From: Diabrotica undecimpunctata
Taxonomy: Eukaryota > Arthropoda > Insecta > Coleoptera > Chrysomelidae
Reading direction: 5' to 3'
Length of the DNA: 64,000 nucleotides
Assembly: GCF_040954645.1 (NCBI RefSeq)
Contig: NC_092803.1
Location: 124,081,961 to 124,145,960 of the forward strand
Position 1 is the first letter of the stretch. Each line of letters opens with the position of its first letter. Below, piece after piece: positions 1 through 12,300 of this stretch. The notes beneath the pieces were generated by a model. It ran no database searches. It saw nothing but the letters and a program-made list of their open reading frames with translations, and was not told the origin of the DNA. The position numbers were made by a program, and so were the translations under genes.

Positions 1-829
1 TATTTTTATTCCGTAGCGATTCGGTTTTTTAGGCATATAAATTTAGAAAGGACATTTACCTCGAAATGCTTCGAGTTTTTCGTCAATCGTGGTGAATGCT
101 GACATATTGTAATGTTGGGACAAATTGGATACCAACTCGTCGTAAATTTCCCTAATTGGAGCTAATTTGTCGACTTGTACTCTTTCTTGCCTGGTAGCTT
201 TATCGTCAAAACGAATATGTTTCAACAAAAACTGAAATCGTATTCGGGACATAGTAAGTCTGAATATATCCATAGCCATTCCGTCTGTCCTAAATAAATC
301 TTCAGCGTTTCTCCGGTTATTTTTACTAGCACCAGAAATACATAAAAGTCCCAATACTGCTTTTATTTCTAATAAATCAGTCGGTCTAAAAGAACGATTT
401 TGTGAAACGTCATAGGCTTGCATTTCTATAAATTTGTTGGTGTAAGTAATAATTTTTTTCCAATATGTTTGGAGAAAAGAAGCATTCTAATATTTCTGAA
501 GCTTTATTTTTATGCCTTATATCTCCGTTAGGTCCAGGTAAATGTGTGAAAATATTCTCAGCGCGTGTTCGAACATTCCGTGCTAATGCAGGATATTTTC
601 GCCACCTGGTAGTTCCATCTTTACATATAAGGCAGGGTATTTTTGAGGTACAAGGGGTTTCTTCAAGAATAGGTAAGTTTTGTTAATTTTCAAACTCTAT
701 ATCCTCAATAGTTTCTATAATATGGTCGTCTCTCAAACTCACATCATCATCATCTGGTTCAGCCTCTGAATCATTTAAAACTTCCCCATGAAGCTGCAAC
801 AGCCATTCTTGTTCCCTCTCATAATTCAT
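1..829 (-). pseudogene. piggyBac-type transposase, N-terminal half, broken
   Basis: The minus-strand frame starts at an ATG at 829-827 with an acidic leader, then TRWRKYPALARNVRTR, FTHLPGPNGDIRHKNKASE, and the N-terminal part of the DDE_Tnp_1_7 domain. The longest open piece (423-43) holds the first catalytic Asp in TTIDEKLEAFRGKCPF. Piggybac transposases are cut-and-paste enzymes that target TTAA. Three breaks are visible: an in-frame stop near 680 after EFEN, a one-base excess in an A7 tract near 450 that shifts frame, and a stop at 41-43 directly after GKCPF. Family-like sequence (IYMPKKPNRYGIKI) continues beyond that stop to the window edge, so the copy is cut by the edge rather than ending here. 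It is a dead copy. Confidence 0.85.
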
Positions 830-858
830 TATAAACGTATGCCCTAAAATATAATATA

Positions 859-890
859 CCAATCAATCAATCAATCAACATTCTTTATTT
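859..890 (-). repeat. (TGAT)n tail next to AATAAA, possible LINE 3' end
   Basis: About four copies of a 4-bp unit (TCAA/TGAT) lie next to AATAAA on the minus strand at 889-884. This arrangement is typical of the 3' end of some CR1/L2-like LINEs, but no reverse transcriptase is readable upstream, so the assignment is weak. Confidence 0.3.
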
Positions 891-1179
891 CATCTGACTT
901 TTACAAGTATTGAAATGCGTCAAATACAATCTATGCTCAGTAAAGAACTATAAGTACATAAAAATAGTTAACATAAAAACATATAAAACATACAAATTGT
1001 TAAACTCAGTGACATAAGTGTAAATAAGTATATGAATCAGTACCGCAAACAAAAAATCAAACAAATTAGTCTTACCTAAATATGTAACGGCAACTATAAC
1101 GTCGGTTTGTGGGACCGAATCGTGTATAATATTCAAAATTCTTATTAAACGATACACGCTGTCCACTGCTAAACTACAA

Positions 1180-2405
1180 CTGAATAGATACAGGCACGTT
1201 CGAAAGGTACTGTGAGGTGCAGATTGAAATAAAAATTAGCAGCGCTTAAACCGCGAAAATTTGAATCAGTCGGTGCGAGAGACAATGTTATCAGCCAAAG
1301 GTTAAATAGATATAGGAAAAGTGCATTCAAAATATAAATGTATGTAACCAGTTCATTGTTACTGTAGCATTGCGAAAAATGTTGCTTTTTTCTTGGTAAT
1401 AGGCTAAAAAAATTCCATATTGAATTTGCATCAGTCGCTGTTAACTGTCACTAAATGGTATTGTTACACCTGCAACCCGAATATCCGCAGCAAAATTTTC
1501 GATAATAAAACTGCCAACGTCCGCCCAAAAATTATTTTGCGAAAGATTCAAATACGTCGATTTTTATGCATGACCCGGTTCTGCCGAATATTCAGTCCAT
1601 AATTTAATCTTTTCATGTTTTTTCCACGTTCTCATTTACAAATGGACGACCGCTGGTTGTTTTCTTTATACGATTGTACGACCGATCCATTTTCCAAATC
1701 AGTTTTTTTATTGTTTTCAAGATCTATTAGTTCGGTTCGATTTGTGTCAGCACATGTCGTAAATTGTTCAAATGGATTCTACTCAAATGAGTTTACATTT
1801 TTAATGGAATGAACGACGATATTGTTTTTTAAAGATTTTTTATGATAATTTATGAAACATTTTATAGGATCTATATATATTTTATAACTGTCAACATATT
1901 TTCAACAAACCAACAGAAATATAGATAATGTAAAATTTGGATTTGGATTCTACTTACTCTCTAATTTACTTTTGGATTTGTGCTGTTTGTTTCTTTTTGT
2001 TTTTTAGGGGTGAAAGCTACCCGTATTATAAAAAAATCGTATAATTGTAAATTAAAACGGGTAATTAATTCATATCAATTTTAAATAAACTAAATTAATA
2101 TCAGTTAACAATAAACAACATAATTTATGATTTTATCACAGTATAACCCCACAGTTTATTTAATTAAAACAAAGGCTTTTAATACCTTGTCTCCTCTAAT
2201 TTACATGGAAATTGGGATCTAGTTTATATCACCCTACACTTTAAAACTGGGCTTGTGCTATTAGTTGCTTTTTATTTCTTAGGGTTAAAAATGACCCTAT
2301 TCATTTAATCTATTCATCTATTCATTTAATCATAAAATATATTAATTTATATTGATCACAAAAATATCATATAATTGTAAATTTGGGCAATTTGGAATTA
2401 TATTT
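1180..2405. other. No gene recognised
   Basis: AT-rich single-copy-looking sequence. Short open frames occur on the plus strand (1420-1602, 1615-1812) but they show no domain, no composition bias and no recognisable similarity. Treated as intergenic or intronic. Confidence 0.5.
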
Positions 2406-2409
2406 AATT

Positions 2410-4560
2410 ATTTTTCTTCTTCTTTAGATACCGTCTCCTCTAAGGAGGTTGGTAATCATCACAGCTATTTTCACTTTTGAGATTGCAGCTCTGAACAAGT
2501 CGACGGAACTGCAATTATACCACTTTCTCAGATTGTTGACCCAGGAGATGCGTCTTCTTCCAATAATTCGTTTTCCCTGTATTTTTCCTGCATTATGGTT
2601 TGTAGCAACACATATTTATCCCCTCCCATAACGTGGCGGAGATACTGTAACTTTCTTATCTTAATCGTATTCATAATTTCCATTTTCTTTTTCATCTTTT
2701 TGAGGACTTCAAGATTTTATTCGGTCTACCCAACTTATTTTTAACATTCTTCGGTAGGTCCACATCTTGAATGCTTCAAGTCGATCGATCACCTCTTTCT
2801 TTAAGGTCCAGGCCTCCATCCCATACAGCAGCACCGAAAACACATATGAACGTAATATTCTTATTTTGAGTTGCAAACTAAGTTCTCTACTGCATAATAC
2901 TTTTCTCATCTTATTAAATGTTGCTCTAGCTTGTCCAATTCTCATTTTTATTTCTTCTGTATACTCGTTATTTTTATTAATAATTGGACCAAGATATCTG
3001 TATTTTTTTACTTTTTCTATTGGAACCCCTCTTATGTTTAAAATGTCTTGTTGTTGTGTTTTAGAAATTGTCATAAATTTTGTTTTATTAGCATTAAGCG
3101 TTAGTCCGCTTTCTTCACTAGCGTTTACTACATTATCTAAAAGTGTCTGTAGATCTTGTATATTCTCTGCAATTAGTATAGTATCATCGGCGTATCTGAT
3201 ATTGTTGATGGGTCTGCCGTTGACTTTTATTCCAATTGTTACATTTTCGAGTGATTTTTTAATTATTTCTTCCGAATATAGATTGAACAATAAGGGAGAG
3301 AGTATGCAACCTTGCCTTACGCCTCTTTTTATCTCTACTTCCTCCGAAAGTTCTTTGCCTACTATGACTTTTGCTGTTTGGTTAAAGTAGAGATGAGTTA
3401 TTATTCTTAAGTTTTTTTGTCAATTTGTTTATCTTTAAGTAACTGTATAAGACGGTTGTGTCGGACCTTATCGAACGCCTTATTGTAATCAATAAAACAA
3501 ACATAGAGTGGTTGGTTTACATCCATACATCTTTGCATGAGGACGTTAAATCCAAATAATGCCTCTCGTGTACCCATGGCATTCCTAAATCCAAATTGGG
3601 TTTTAGTGATGTCTTCTTCCACTTCTCTGAAAATTCTTAAATGGATAATTTTTAAGAATATTTTTAGTGTGTGACTCATTAGATTAATTATACGGCGGTC
3701 ATTACATTCCCTTACATTAGGTTTTTTTGGTAATGTAATAAATGTTGATTTGAGCCAATCTCTCGGAATAATACCCGTATTATAATATTTAGTATTATAT
3801 AAGTCTACTAATACATTGATCTGATCTTCTGATATTAATTTAATTATTTCAGTTGGAATTGTGTCGGGCCCCGCAGTTTTATTAGATTTTGCCAGATTTA
3901 TTGCATGTATTATTTCATCCTTAGTTATATTTGGACCTATATCGTGTTCCTCGCAATCGTTCATGCTATCTTGTTGTGTCCTGTCGTCCTCAAACAATTC
4001 TTGGACGTATTCTCTCCATCTGTTTAGTTTGCCTTTGATATCAGATATTATTTTACCATTCGTATTAACCAGGGTGTTACTATTGTTGGACCGTCTTATA
4101 CCTGCTAATTCTTTAATTTTTTTGTGCAATTCAAAACTGTCATGATTTCTCTGGGTTTCTTCTATCTCTAAACATTTGTCGTTGTACCACTTCTCTGTAA
4201 CTGCCCGTATTTTTATCCTGATCTCCTTGTGTGTGGCTTTGTATTCGTTTACATTTTTGTTATTGTATGATCTTCTTTTGTCTATTAGTTGCCGGATCTC
4301 ATCTGTCATCCATAGAGTCTTAGCTTCATCGATTTTGTGACTACTCACGTATCTTTAATTGGCATCATTAATGTGTTCTTAATTGTTTCCCATTTTTCGT
4401 TGGAATCTTCATTATCATTGATTATTGTTTTGCTTAACTCTTTGTTAATTTTCAACGTTAGTTCTTCTTTTACATTTGGGTGTTTTAGCAGAGTGCTTAT
4501 TTGTTGTGTATTTTGTTGATTTATTTTCTTTAAGTGGATTTCGAATTTTACGATTACTAT
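2410..4560 (-). mobile_element. RTE-clade (BovB-like) LINE, 5'-truncated
   Basis: The minus strand carries the reverse transcriptase and C-terminal region of an RTE/BovB-like LINE. From 5' to 3': a linker from ~4550, fingers and palm with TAGPDTIPTEIIK, the first catalytic Asp in FIDYNKAFDKV, GVRQGCILSPLLFNLYSEE, YADD at 3194-3183, then the tail motifs SVLLYGMEAW, RRRISWVNNLRKW and LFRAAISKVKIAV, ending at a stop at 2426-2424. A CTTCTTCTT stretch (GAAGAAG on the coding strand) follows as 3' tail. The apurinic endonuclease half is missing, consistent with 5' truncation during target-primed reverse transcription. Frameshifts near 4345, 3410 (one base missing beside an A7 tract), 2710 and 2550 break the frame, so it is inactive. 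Confidence 0.9.
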
Positions 4561-5504
4561 TTATATCTAATTATACAGTGACATTAAATTAAGATTTCTT
4601 TACTGTTTCAATTTTTTACCACATAATCCCTACTCTATATAAAAACCACTCCCTGCGAAAAAATTCGAATAATTATTGTAGTATTTTTTTTTTTCATTGG
4701 AACTACAAATACAATAATTTTTTAATCAGTTTTAATCAAAAAGTTATGAATTTAATTTATTTCAACTTAAAAAACAATTCTTATGAGATTTAATTTAAGG
4801 ATAGGTGAATCTGTCTGTGTTTGTCATATTATGTGTATCTTACAATGCTCCTGTATACGCGTTCTGATATCTCCTAAAATATGCCATTTGCTTTTTACTC
4901 ATAATTCGGTTAGCTTAAGTACTTACAAAATCATTTTGTCGGTTTCTTTAAGAGCAATAAGATCATTTAAATTAATTATTTTTTAAATTCCTATTTTTAA
5001 AAGGGTTGTGCTCAATTAAAGGGATTGAACGAGTTACTTATCACGAGTGTATGCTAACTTTAAACAGGAATAGCTTAAATAATTTTTGTCTAAGAGAAAA
5101 ATTTAGAAAATGAGGGTAGCACTTGTGAAGTGCAGACAGGAGTAACTACTTCTTATAGCGTGTTATTACTAGGTGCAGGTTAATAAAATTTAATGTCTGG
5201 TTAATACTAAATTGTTAATTTTTTATGGTACTACACATTTTAGTTCTTTAATATTTAAAAATCTTAATTTTGTTTTAAATTTTGTTTAAATGATTTTAGT
5301 AATTTGCAAAATTTGAAACATTCCATATAGAATTTATTTATCGTATACATCTTGATTATTATTTTGTGGTTTTGCTTCTTTCTTCTAAAAACAATCATGA
5401 ATAACGAAAGAGTATATTAATTAATTTTCATTAAAAACTTTTCATTTGTAAATACTTATCTATAAACGACTATAAAATTTTTAAAATAAACTTTTGTGTA
5501 TTTT
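4561..5504. other. No gene recognised
   Basis: AT-rich sequence with no readable domain on either strand. It grades into the satellite block that starts near 5505. Confidence 0.5.
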
Positions 5505-5824
5505 TATTAATTTTATTTAATTGTATTTAATTTAAATTAATTTAATTTTGATTAATTTAATTTAAATTAATTTAATTTTGATTAATTTAATTTTATTTAA
5601 TTTTATTAAATTTTATTTAATTTTATTTAATTTTATTTAATTTTATTTAATTTTATTTAATTTTATTTAATTTTATTTAATTTTATTTAATTTTATTTAA
5701 TTTTATTTAATTTTATTGATTTCATTTAATTTTAATTAATTTTATTTAATTTTATTTAATTTTATTTAATTTTATTTAATTTTATTAAATTTTATTTAAC
5801 TTTATTTAATTTTATTAATTTTAA

Positions 5825-5827
<3 letters not shown>
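5505..5827. repeat. Degenerate (TTTTATTTAA)n satellite
   Basis: A run of TTTTATTTAA units with TTTGATTAAT variants, about 30 imperfect copies. It contains only A and T with rare G or C. Confidence 0.9.
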
Positions 5828-5912
<85 letters not shown>

Positions 5913-5930
5913 ATAATAATAATAATAAAT
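5828..5930. repeat. (AT)n microsatellite with short (AAT)n end
   Basis: About 85 bp of nearly pure AT dinucleotide followed by a few AAT units at 5913-5929. It separates the two longer-period arrays. Confidence 0.95.
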
Positions 5931-5953
5931 TGTATCATGATTTCAATTTTACT

Positions 5954-6895
5954 AAATTAAATTTAATTTAATTTAATTTAATTTAATTTAATTTAATTTA
6001 ATTTAATTTAATTTAATTTAATTTAATTTAATTTAATTTAATTTAATTTAATTTAATTTAATTTAATTTAATTTAATTTAATTTAATTTATTTTAATTTA
6101 ATTTAATTTAATTTAATTTAATTTAATTTAATTTATTTTAATTTAATTTAATTTAATTTAATTTAATTTAATTTAATTTAATTTAATTTAATTTAATTTA
6201 ATTTAATTTAATTTAATTTAATTTAATTTAATTTAATTTAATTTAATTTAATTTAATTTAATTTAATTTAATTTAATTTAATTTAATTTAATTTAATTTA
6301 ATTTAATTTAATTTAATTTAATTTAATTTAATTTAATTTAATTTAATTTAATTTAATTTAATTTAATTTAATTTAATTTAATTTAATTTAATTTAATTTA
6401 ATTTAATTTAATTTAATTTAATTTAATTTAATTTAATTTAATTTAATTTAATTTAATTTAATTTAATTTAATTTATTTTAATTTAATTTAATTTAATTTA
6501 ATTTAATTTAATTTAATTTATTTTAATTTAATTTAATTTAATTTAATTTAATTTAATTTAATTTAATTTAATTTAATTTAATTTAATTTAATTTAATTTA
6601 ATTTAATTTAATTTAATTTAATTTAATTTAATTTAATTTAATTTAATTTAATTTAATTTAATTTAATTTAATTTAATTTAATTTAATTTAATTTAATTTA
6701 ATTTAATTTAATTTAATTTAATTTAATTTAATTTAATTTAATTTAATTTAATTTAATTTAATTTAATTTAATTTAATTTAATTTAATTTAATTTAATTTA
6801 ATTTAATTTAATTTAATTTAATTTAATTTAATTTAATTTAATTTAATTTAATTTAATTTAATTTAATTTAATTTAATTTAATTTAATTTAATTTA
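5954..6895. repeat. (ATTTA)n pentanucleotide array, ~940 bp
   Basis: Roughly 185 tandem copies of ATTTA. The array is almost perfect; only about five units carry a T substitution (TTTTA). It has no coding potential. This is an unusually long and homogeneous pentanucleotide run. Confidence 0.97.
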
Positions 6896-7045
6896 CTTTT
6901 GTTTTGTTTTGTTTTATTTTATTTTATTTTATTTTATTTTATTTTATTTTATTTTATTTTATTTTATTTTATTTTATTTTATTTTATTTTATTAAATTTT
7001 ATTTAATTTCATTTAGTTTTATTAATTTTATTTAATTTTATTTAA
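6896..7045. repeat. (TTTTA)n array passing into (TTTTATTTAA)n
   Basis: Starts as TTTTG units, becomes about 18 TTTTA units, and then returns to the ten-base TTTTATTTAA pattern seen at 5505-5827. Confidence 0.9.
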
Positions 7046-7239
7046 CTACCAAAATTACTAAAATATTTGAGAATTACCAAAAAAAACCCGTTATTAATAA
7101 ATTTTTGAGAGTCGTCAAATCAACATTAATTTAATCCCAGCTACCACTGTTTGATATAACAAACGCAAATTGTTGTAAGGATAAAATTTGGGCTTCTTGT
7201 AAAAATGAAGCTACTCGAAGCTACGAAAAAGTAGCTTGT

Positions 7240-7432
7240 TAGTAATCATCATCATTATCATCATCCAGCCCCATTTTCACATCCATTGTTGGATATAGGC
7301 CTCCTCCAAACGTCTCCAGTTCTCTCTATCTCTAGCTGCTGCAATCCAGTTTGTTTCTATTCTCCTTAGGTCGTCGGTCCATCGGGTGGGTGGTCTGCCT
7401 CGACTTCGCTTGTCGGCTCTTGGTCTTCACTG
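7240..7432 (-). mobile_element. RTE-type LINE 3' end, second family, short fragment
   Basis: On the minus strand the C-terminus of an RTE-type ORF reads SRGRPPTRWTDDLRR, then NWIAAARDRENWRRLEEAYI, QQWM and a stop at 7279-7277. A (GAT)n tail follows (7266-7244). The TRWxDDL...W..A..R..W..L.EAY.QQW signature is the usual tail of a LINE family distinct from the GAAGAAG-tailed family found elsewhere in the window. Only about 60 codons remain. Confidence 0.8.
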
Positions 7433-7489
7433 GTTGTTAGTAATAAAGGGTAAAAATTAGTCCGGGATCCTGAACTTTCATCTGTAGTT

Positions 7490-8549
7490 GTTGCTGATTA
7501 ACATTACTATTTGCACTTTCGAAAATGCTGCACGGAATAATTCCACCGATGTCACTCCGAACCATTCAAGAAGGTTTCGCAACCAATAAATATTTCTGCC
7601 CAATATATGCCCAAAATTCTTAGTCCAACTATATTTCCTTGCATTATAAGCTATAGTAACTCATATCTCGTGCCTCTAGAGACATTGAAAAGGTGCTCAA
7701 GTTACTCTTCTTCATAGTAAATACAATTTCAGGTTCACTATTCAGTATTTCCAGCACTGCCTGATGTGACTCCATCTGCCCAAAACCCTCTGAAAATGCG
7801 TCTGTAGACCCCCATTTCAAAAGATTCTATATTTTTAAAGCACTCCTTATTTATTGTCCTGCTTTTTACACCTAATAGGTGTATGAGTAAAACATAACAC
7901 CTAACCTTTCTGATTTTTAGAGTCGTAGTGGGTTGATCTCGTTGAAAATAGTTTTACGATACTTGTATCGAAAAAACCCGCGCAATGACCTGTATACTAA
8001 AAACTAATTGTTCAGAATTTTAGCTAACTTTTTGTCATACTACTATCATTATGGTTTTCCTGAGATTGATATCTAAATTAACCATCTGAAGTGGTTCAAC
8101 TCTATCAAAGAGTCTCTGAAAATCTCCTAAATTATTAAGTATTAAAGTTGTATTGTCAGCATATCTGATGTTATTGACAAGAACTCCATTAATCGCTAGT
8201 CTAGCTGACTCATCTTCAGATGCAAAGTATAAATTGAATATTATTGGTAAGAGAATACATCCTTGCCGTATACCCTTTTAAATACTTCTTTTCTTTGACA
8301 CGGAGAAATTTATTTGACAGTTTCCACCTGACCTCAGTATTATCTTGATATTATTTAAACATTTTGGTAATTAATATTAGGTTTTTGCAAGATTTTTAGT
8401 AACTTCTCAAGCTTAATATTTCTAATGGTCTTAGTATAGTCAATCAAATATTGGATGGCTGAGAGGAAAAATATTGTACGTCCATTTTTGTTATAAATAA
8501 AATACATACAGGTCTGTGCCGATCGAGATGAAATCTTTATTGTGCTCAA
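7490..8549 (-). pseudogene. RTE-clade LINE relic, heavily decayed
   Basis: Fragments in several minus-strand frames rebuild a BovB-like order. AIQYLIDYTKTIRNIKLEKL (palm motif A, 8549-8355) is followed by IRQGCILLPIIFNLYFAS, then NNIRYADN (the YADD motif altered at its last residue, near 8190), and finally the tail IYWLRNLLEWFGVTSVELF near 7590-7520. Stops and indels are dense, so this is an older copy than the RTE at 2410-4560. Confidence 0.75.
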
Positions 8550-8889
8550 CTATGGTATGTAATCATAGAACGGTTTACTAGTTACTAAAGTATCATTAAA
8601 GACCTGTCTACTAAAAACAACATAAGCTTAGTGCACAAATGTTGCATGTCCAATGCAATATTTATGCCGTTCACAAAATTCAAAACGAAACGACTTTTTT
8701 ATTTTATGTCCAAGGATACAATATTTGTCCACAATATTGGAGGCTCGTCAGCCTATAGTGTGTTGCACGCGTCTGCGCAAAGGTAGCAATTAAGTGGTAG
8801 GAATTTATCTTGTCATTCTGTTTCAGTCCAGTCTGGTATATTGACTTAAGCTGACTATAGCATAAATTTTGTTACAGATCTAAAAGATA

Positions 8890-9980
8890 AGAATCAAGAT
8901 AACGTCTCTATAGATACCATGGCAGGGCCTTTCCATAAATGACAATTATCAGAGTTTAGTGTCGAAGAGCCGTTTGCCACAGTGCCCGGGCTTTCCCATA
9001 GAAAACGATTATTAGAATGTAGTGACGAGCCATTTGCCGACTCTGAAAGTGGCTACCTCCTCACTAAGTGACTCATATTAACTAAGTGATTCAAATTGTG
9101 ATGTTTCCTCAAATAGCATCCCATTATTGTCGTGGTGATACTATAAGGCATTATCTGTCAAGTGAGCTAAATATCAGTGTGATTTATCGTTTATACTGCA
9201 GTATTTAATGGTTATGATCCACCACCTTTTCATTTTATATATCGAAAAAAGATCGCTTTGTAACATGTATCGTTTATAACAGTGCTGCAGATAAAACAGA
9301 ATTACAAAGTCAGTGGAGGCACATAAAGCAAAAGAAAAAAGTGGAATGGAAATGAAAGCATCTGACAAACAGAATGCTGTCGACAATAAACGTAAAACAT
9401 TTCGAGCAATTACATTTGACTTACAATCAATACTAAATGTGCCTTATGTTAGTAATAGCCAAATAGACGTAAATTCTACAGACGTAAGCTTTCCGTCTAC
9501 AATTTCACCTTTTTTGACGCTTACAATGCAGATGGTTATTCATATTTATGGGACGAGACACAAGGCAAAAAAGGATCAGTTAAAATTGGAAGTTGTTTGC
9601 TGAAATATTTGCAATCTTTACTAAATACTGTTACACATGTTTCCTCATTTTTAGATACTTGCGGTGGACAAAACCTCAACAAGTATGTTACTGCTGCGAT
9701 GATGTATGCTGTTGCTAAACTAGATAATCTTTAAATAATAGATCTAAAATATTTGGATCCAGGGCATACATACTAAGAAGTGAATTCGATGCACGCTACC
9801 ATAGAATGTACTCGAAAAAATAAGAAAATGTACTCCCCCCGTGAATGGGGTATTTTAATACAAATGTTAAGGCTAAAACCTCATACCTACATTGGTAACT
9901 ATCTCACATACCCTGATTTCCATAATTTTATGAAGTTAGCTTCTAAGATACTACCTGTGACACCATCGGAAATCCAGTGA
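8890..9980 (+). pseudogene. DUF7869-like transposase relic, GHT-E family copy 1
   Basis: Three plus-strand frames give the colinear blocks of this family. SHYCRGDTIRHYLSSELNIS (~9120-9180) is followed by SAADKTELQSQWRHIKQKKK (~9280-9340), then FDLQSILNVPYV (~9415), YRRKLSVYNFTFFDAYN, YLWDETQGKKGSVKI (~9545), LDTCGGQNLNKY (~9655), and DPGHTY with MHATIE (~9757-9810). These correspond to the FDLQ, WDE, D-x-C-x-GQN and GHTxxE blocks in copies 2 and 3 in this window. Frameshifts near 9480 and 9600 and two stops near 9735 and 9775 kill it. I think it is a DDE-type DNA transposase, possibly Sola-like, but the superfamily name is inference. Confidence 0.7.
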
Positions 9981-10637
9981 AATGACTGCAAATTAAATGA
10001 TTACGTTTCACAAAGACAAATCCGACGACTATTTTGTTTAAGTATTATCGTATTATGTTACAAGTAACGACTTTTTAAAATTGAACGTAGGCGACATAGG
10101 CACACGCAGAACGAGAACACACAAACAGTGTGAACATGTCCATGACGTACATCTTGAACAACAGTATAACATTTTTGCCATCATCCAATCCATGACCTTC
10201 TGTGTCTCTGACTAAGTTTTAATTGTGTTTGACTTTATGTATGTTTTTCCGTTAATAAAAATTTTATTTGTACTACTAGTATTATTTAAACCTGATTTTA
10301 TGATATTTTTACAATTGCAGTATGTAAAGAATGATATATTGTATGTCCATATTCTACTTTACATGTATTGTATATCTATACAGAGGGTTACTTTTAGCTT
10401 GTTAAATGTGATTAAAATTTAACCCTAATAGAAATAGAACCAAATAATATATAAAAAAGGTGTAACATGAACTTAACTGTAATTTAATTACTTTTTTTCC
10501 ATAGCTAATGTTAAAGTGTTGCTATAAGATAAAGTATCACTTTAACCGGAAGGGTAGATAAACTGACACTTAACAGCAAGAGTAGATAAAATGTTTTAAC
10601 TTTTTTTTATTCAATAAAATTTAAAAATTCAAACACA
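9981..10637. other. No gene recognised
   Basis: AT-rich, short open frames only. Near 10520-10590 two similar stretches, GGGTAGATAAACTGACACTT and AGAGTAGATAAAATG, may be part of the 3' flank of the Crypton relic, but I cannot define an element end. Confidence 0.4.
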
Positions 10638-11697
10638 TTAAGGATTAAAAACAACTGAAATTTTACAATTAACATTATTAGAAATATCTATTTTTGGAGC
10701 ATCACAACTTGTACTCGTTTGCTTAAACACTTGATTCGAGGTACTGGATTGATTTTCTGGTCCGCCAAGTATACACTTGGATACAGTAATATTATTGCTT
10801 ATTGACTCTTCAATGTAAGATTCTGCAACAGATCACGATTCCCATCCACCTAAACGTTTAACTTTTACTAGATCAGCTCCAGAATTTGCGTACATAGTAG
10901 CTGAAGAACGACGGAAACAATGCCCCGTGTACATTTCTGAATTTACAAGTTTCAAAAAATCTGCAATCTTCTTGGGGATATTATATATAGTGTTAATCCC
11001 CACCGGTTAAGTAGTGCACTTTTGCTGTCGGTAATTTACAAAAAACTTACTGTGAGGTACGTTTTTGGGGCAAAAGGCAATATACTTTCTCACAATTTCC
11101 AAGAAACTTAGTCCACTTATCTTGTCAGTAATACAAAACGACCTTTCCTGCTTGGTTTTAGTATCGGATAATGAAACGAATATCACCAATTTTCTGTCGT
11201 CCACGTTAAACACTTTTAACTTTTACAATTCATCGGACCCAGTCGCTCCATGCACACCAAAAATAGCAATAACCTTCATCAACAAATAGACGTCATCAGG
11301 AGCTTCTGTCAGAAATTTAAAAATGTCATCTCACTCCAGGATTTTGGACTTTTAGCTTTGTATCCTCCACTCAGGTTTTTAGTGAGGTGGTTAACTTGCT
11401 GAATTTAGAAATGTCACAATGTTCATTCACCAACAACGTACGCTTCAGCATCGAATAATATGACCATAATGACGATGGCATCGCTTTCTTCGACTTTTCA
11501 GAAAAATACGCCAGAAGTATTTTTTCACTCACGCCATTGATATTCTTAATGCTTTTCCACTTTTTAAAAGACTGGTATTCTTTCTCATACATCATTCTAG
11601 ATTTTTGTGGCAACAATAAACTTTCTGCTTCCAACGCTGCATTTTCTACATCTGATGGCAGGTTTTTCTTTCCTTGTGTCAATTTTTTTCCGTCCAT
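10638..11697 (-). pseudogene. Crypton-type tyrosine recombinase, broken
   Basis: The minus strand reads as a tyrosine recombinase with an N-terminal core-binding region (LLLPQKSRMMYEKEYQSF, YFSEKSKKAMPSSLWSYYS) and a C-terminal catalytic region. The box II motif GHCFRRSSATMYANSG retains H-x-x-R, the KRLGGW motif is present, and the likely tyrosine nucleophile lies in AESYIEES. Crypton elements encode only such an enzyme and move by recombination without a DDE catalytic core. I chose ATG 11697 (MDGKKLTQ); an upstream ATG at 11733 is in frame. Breaks are a stop after TTSLKT (~11371), a frame change near 11310, a stop in DELxKL (~11220), a stop after QQKCTT (11007) and a stop in GGWESxSV (~10830). 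The box I arginine is replaced: the block reads GATGSDEL where an Arg is expected. Confidence 0.75.
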
Positions 11698-12109
11698 TTC
11701 ATATTTATTCACTTTGTACACAAAACGCAACAATATTCTCCGTATAAACCAAAAGGTAACATTTGTTGACAGAGTAATTCATATCCCTAGCAACGGAGCA
11801 ACACAATTGCGATTTTGTGCCAAAAATTACAATTTTCTTTGAAATTCTATTTTTCGCCTCAACTTGAAGTATTGCTATAGAAAAAAATGTCGTATTGCAC
11901 ACGACGATAAAATCGCGTTATCTTCTCGAGCATAATTAACGTCTCGACTGACGTCTCGACGCTTAAAAACGCTCTTAAAGATAAAGTACAATTTTATCGT
12001 CTTATACAATAAATAACTATTAAAAGATGTACGGTTTGGCAAGGTAAACGCAAAACTTTCAAATTGATATTGCTGAAAACTTCAATTTTGGACATACAAT
12101 ATTTGATCT

Positions 12110-12300
12110 TTTAGCCATCGATATATACATATCTTGATTGACATTTGCGCATCTCTGTGCCAATACATTAAAGGCAAACAAAGCTCCTCTGGTTGCCAAA
12201 CCATTGCGGAATCCGCACTGTGTTTGTGATGTTTTACTTTCACATTTGTTGTAAAATCTGGCATATATAGAGTTCATAGGAAGCCATTTATTACATAACT
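12110..12300 (-). pseudogene. RTE-clade reverse transcriptase fragment
   Basis: A short minus-strand segment contains CGFRNGLATRGALFAFNVLA and QRCANVNQDMYI. These match the block just upstream of palm motif A in the RTE at 2410-4560 (FGFRNAMGTREALFGFNVLM). Nothing of the rest of that LINE is readable beside it. Confidence 0.75.

Noticed and set aside
2767..3390. 207-codon plus-strand open frame, hydrophobic
   Set aside because: It is the antisense of the RTE reverse transcriptase, whose motifs are clear on the minus strand.
5954..6895. CRISPR-like or centromeric array
   Set aside because: There are no spacers and the unit is only 5 bp; it is a simple satellite. No CRISPR structure exists anywhere in the window.
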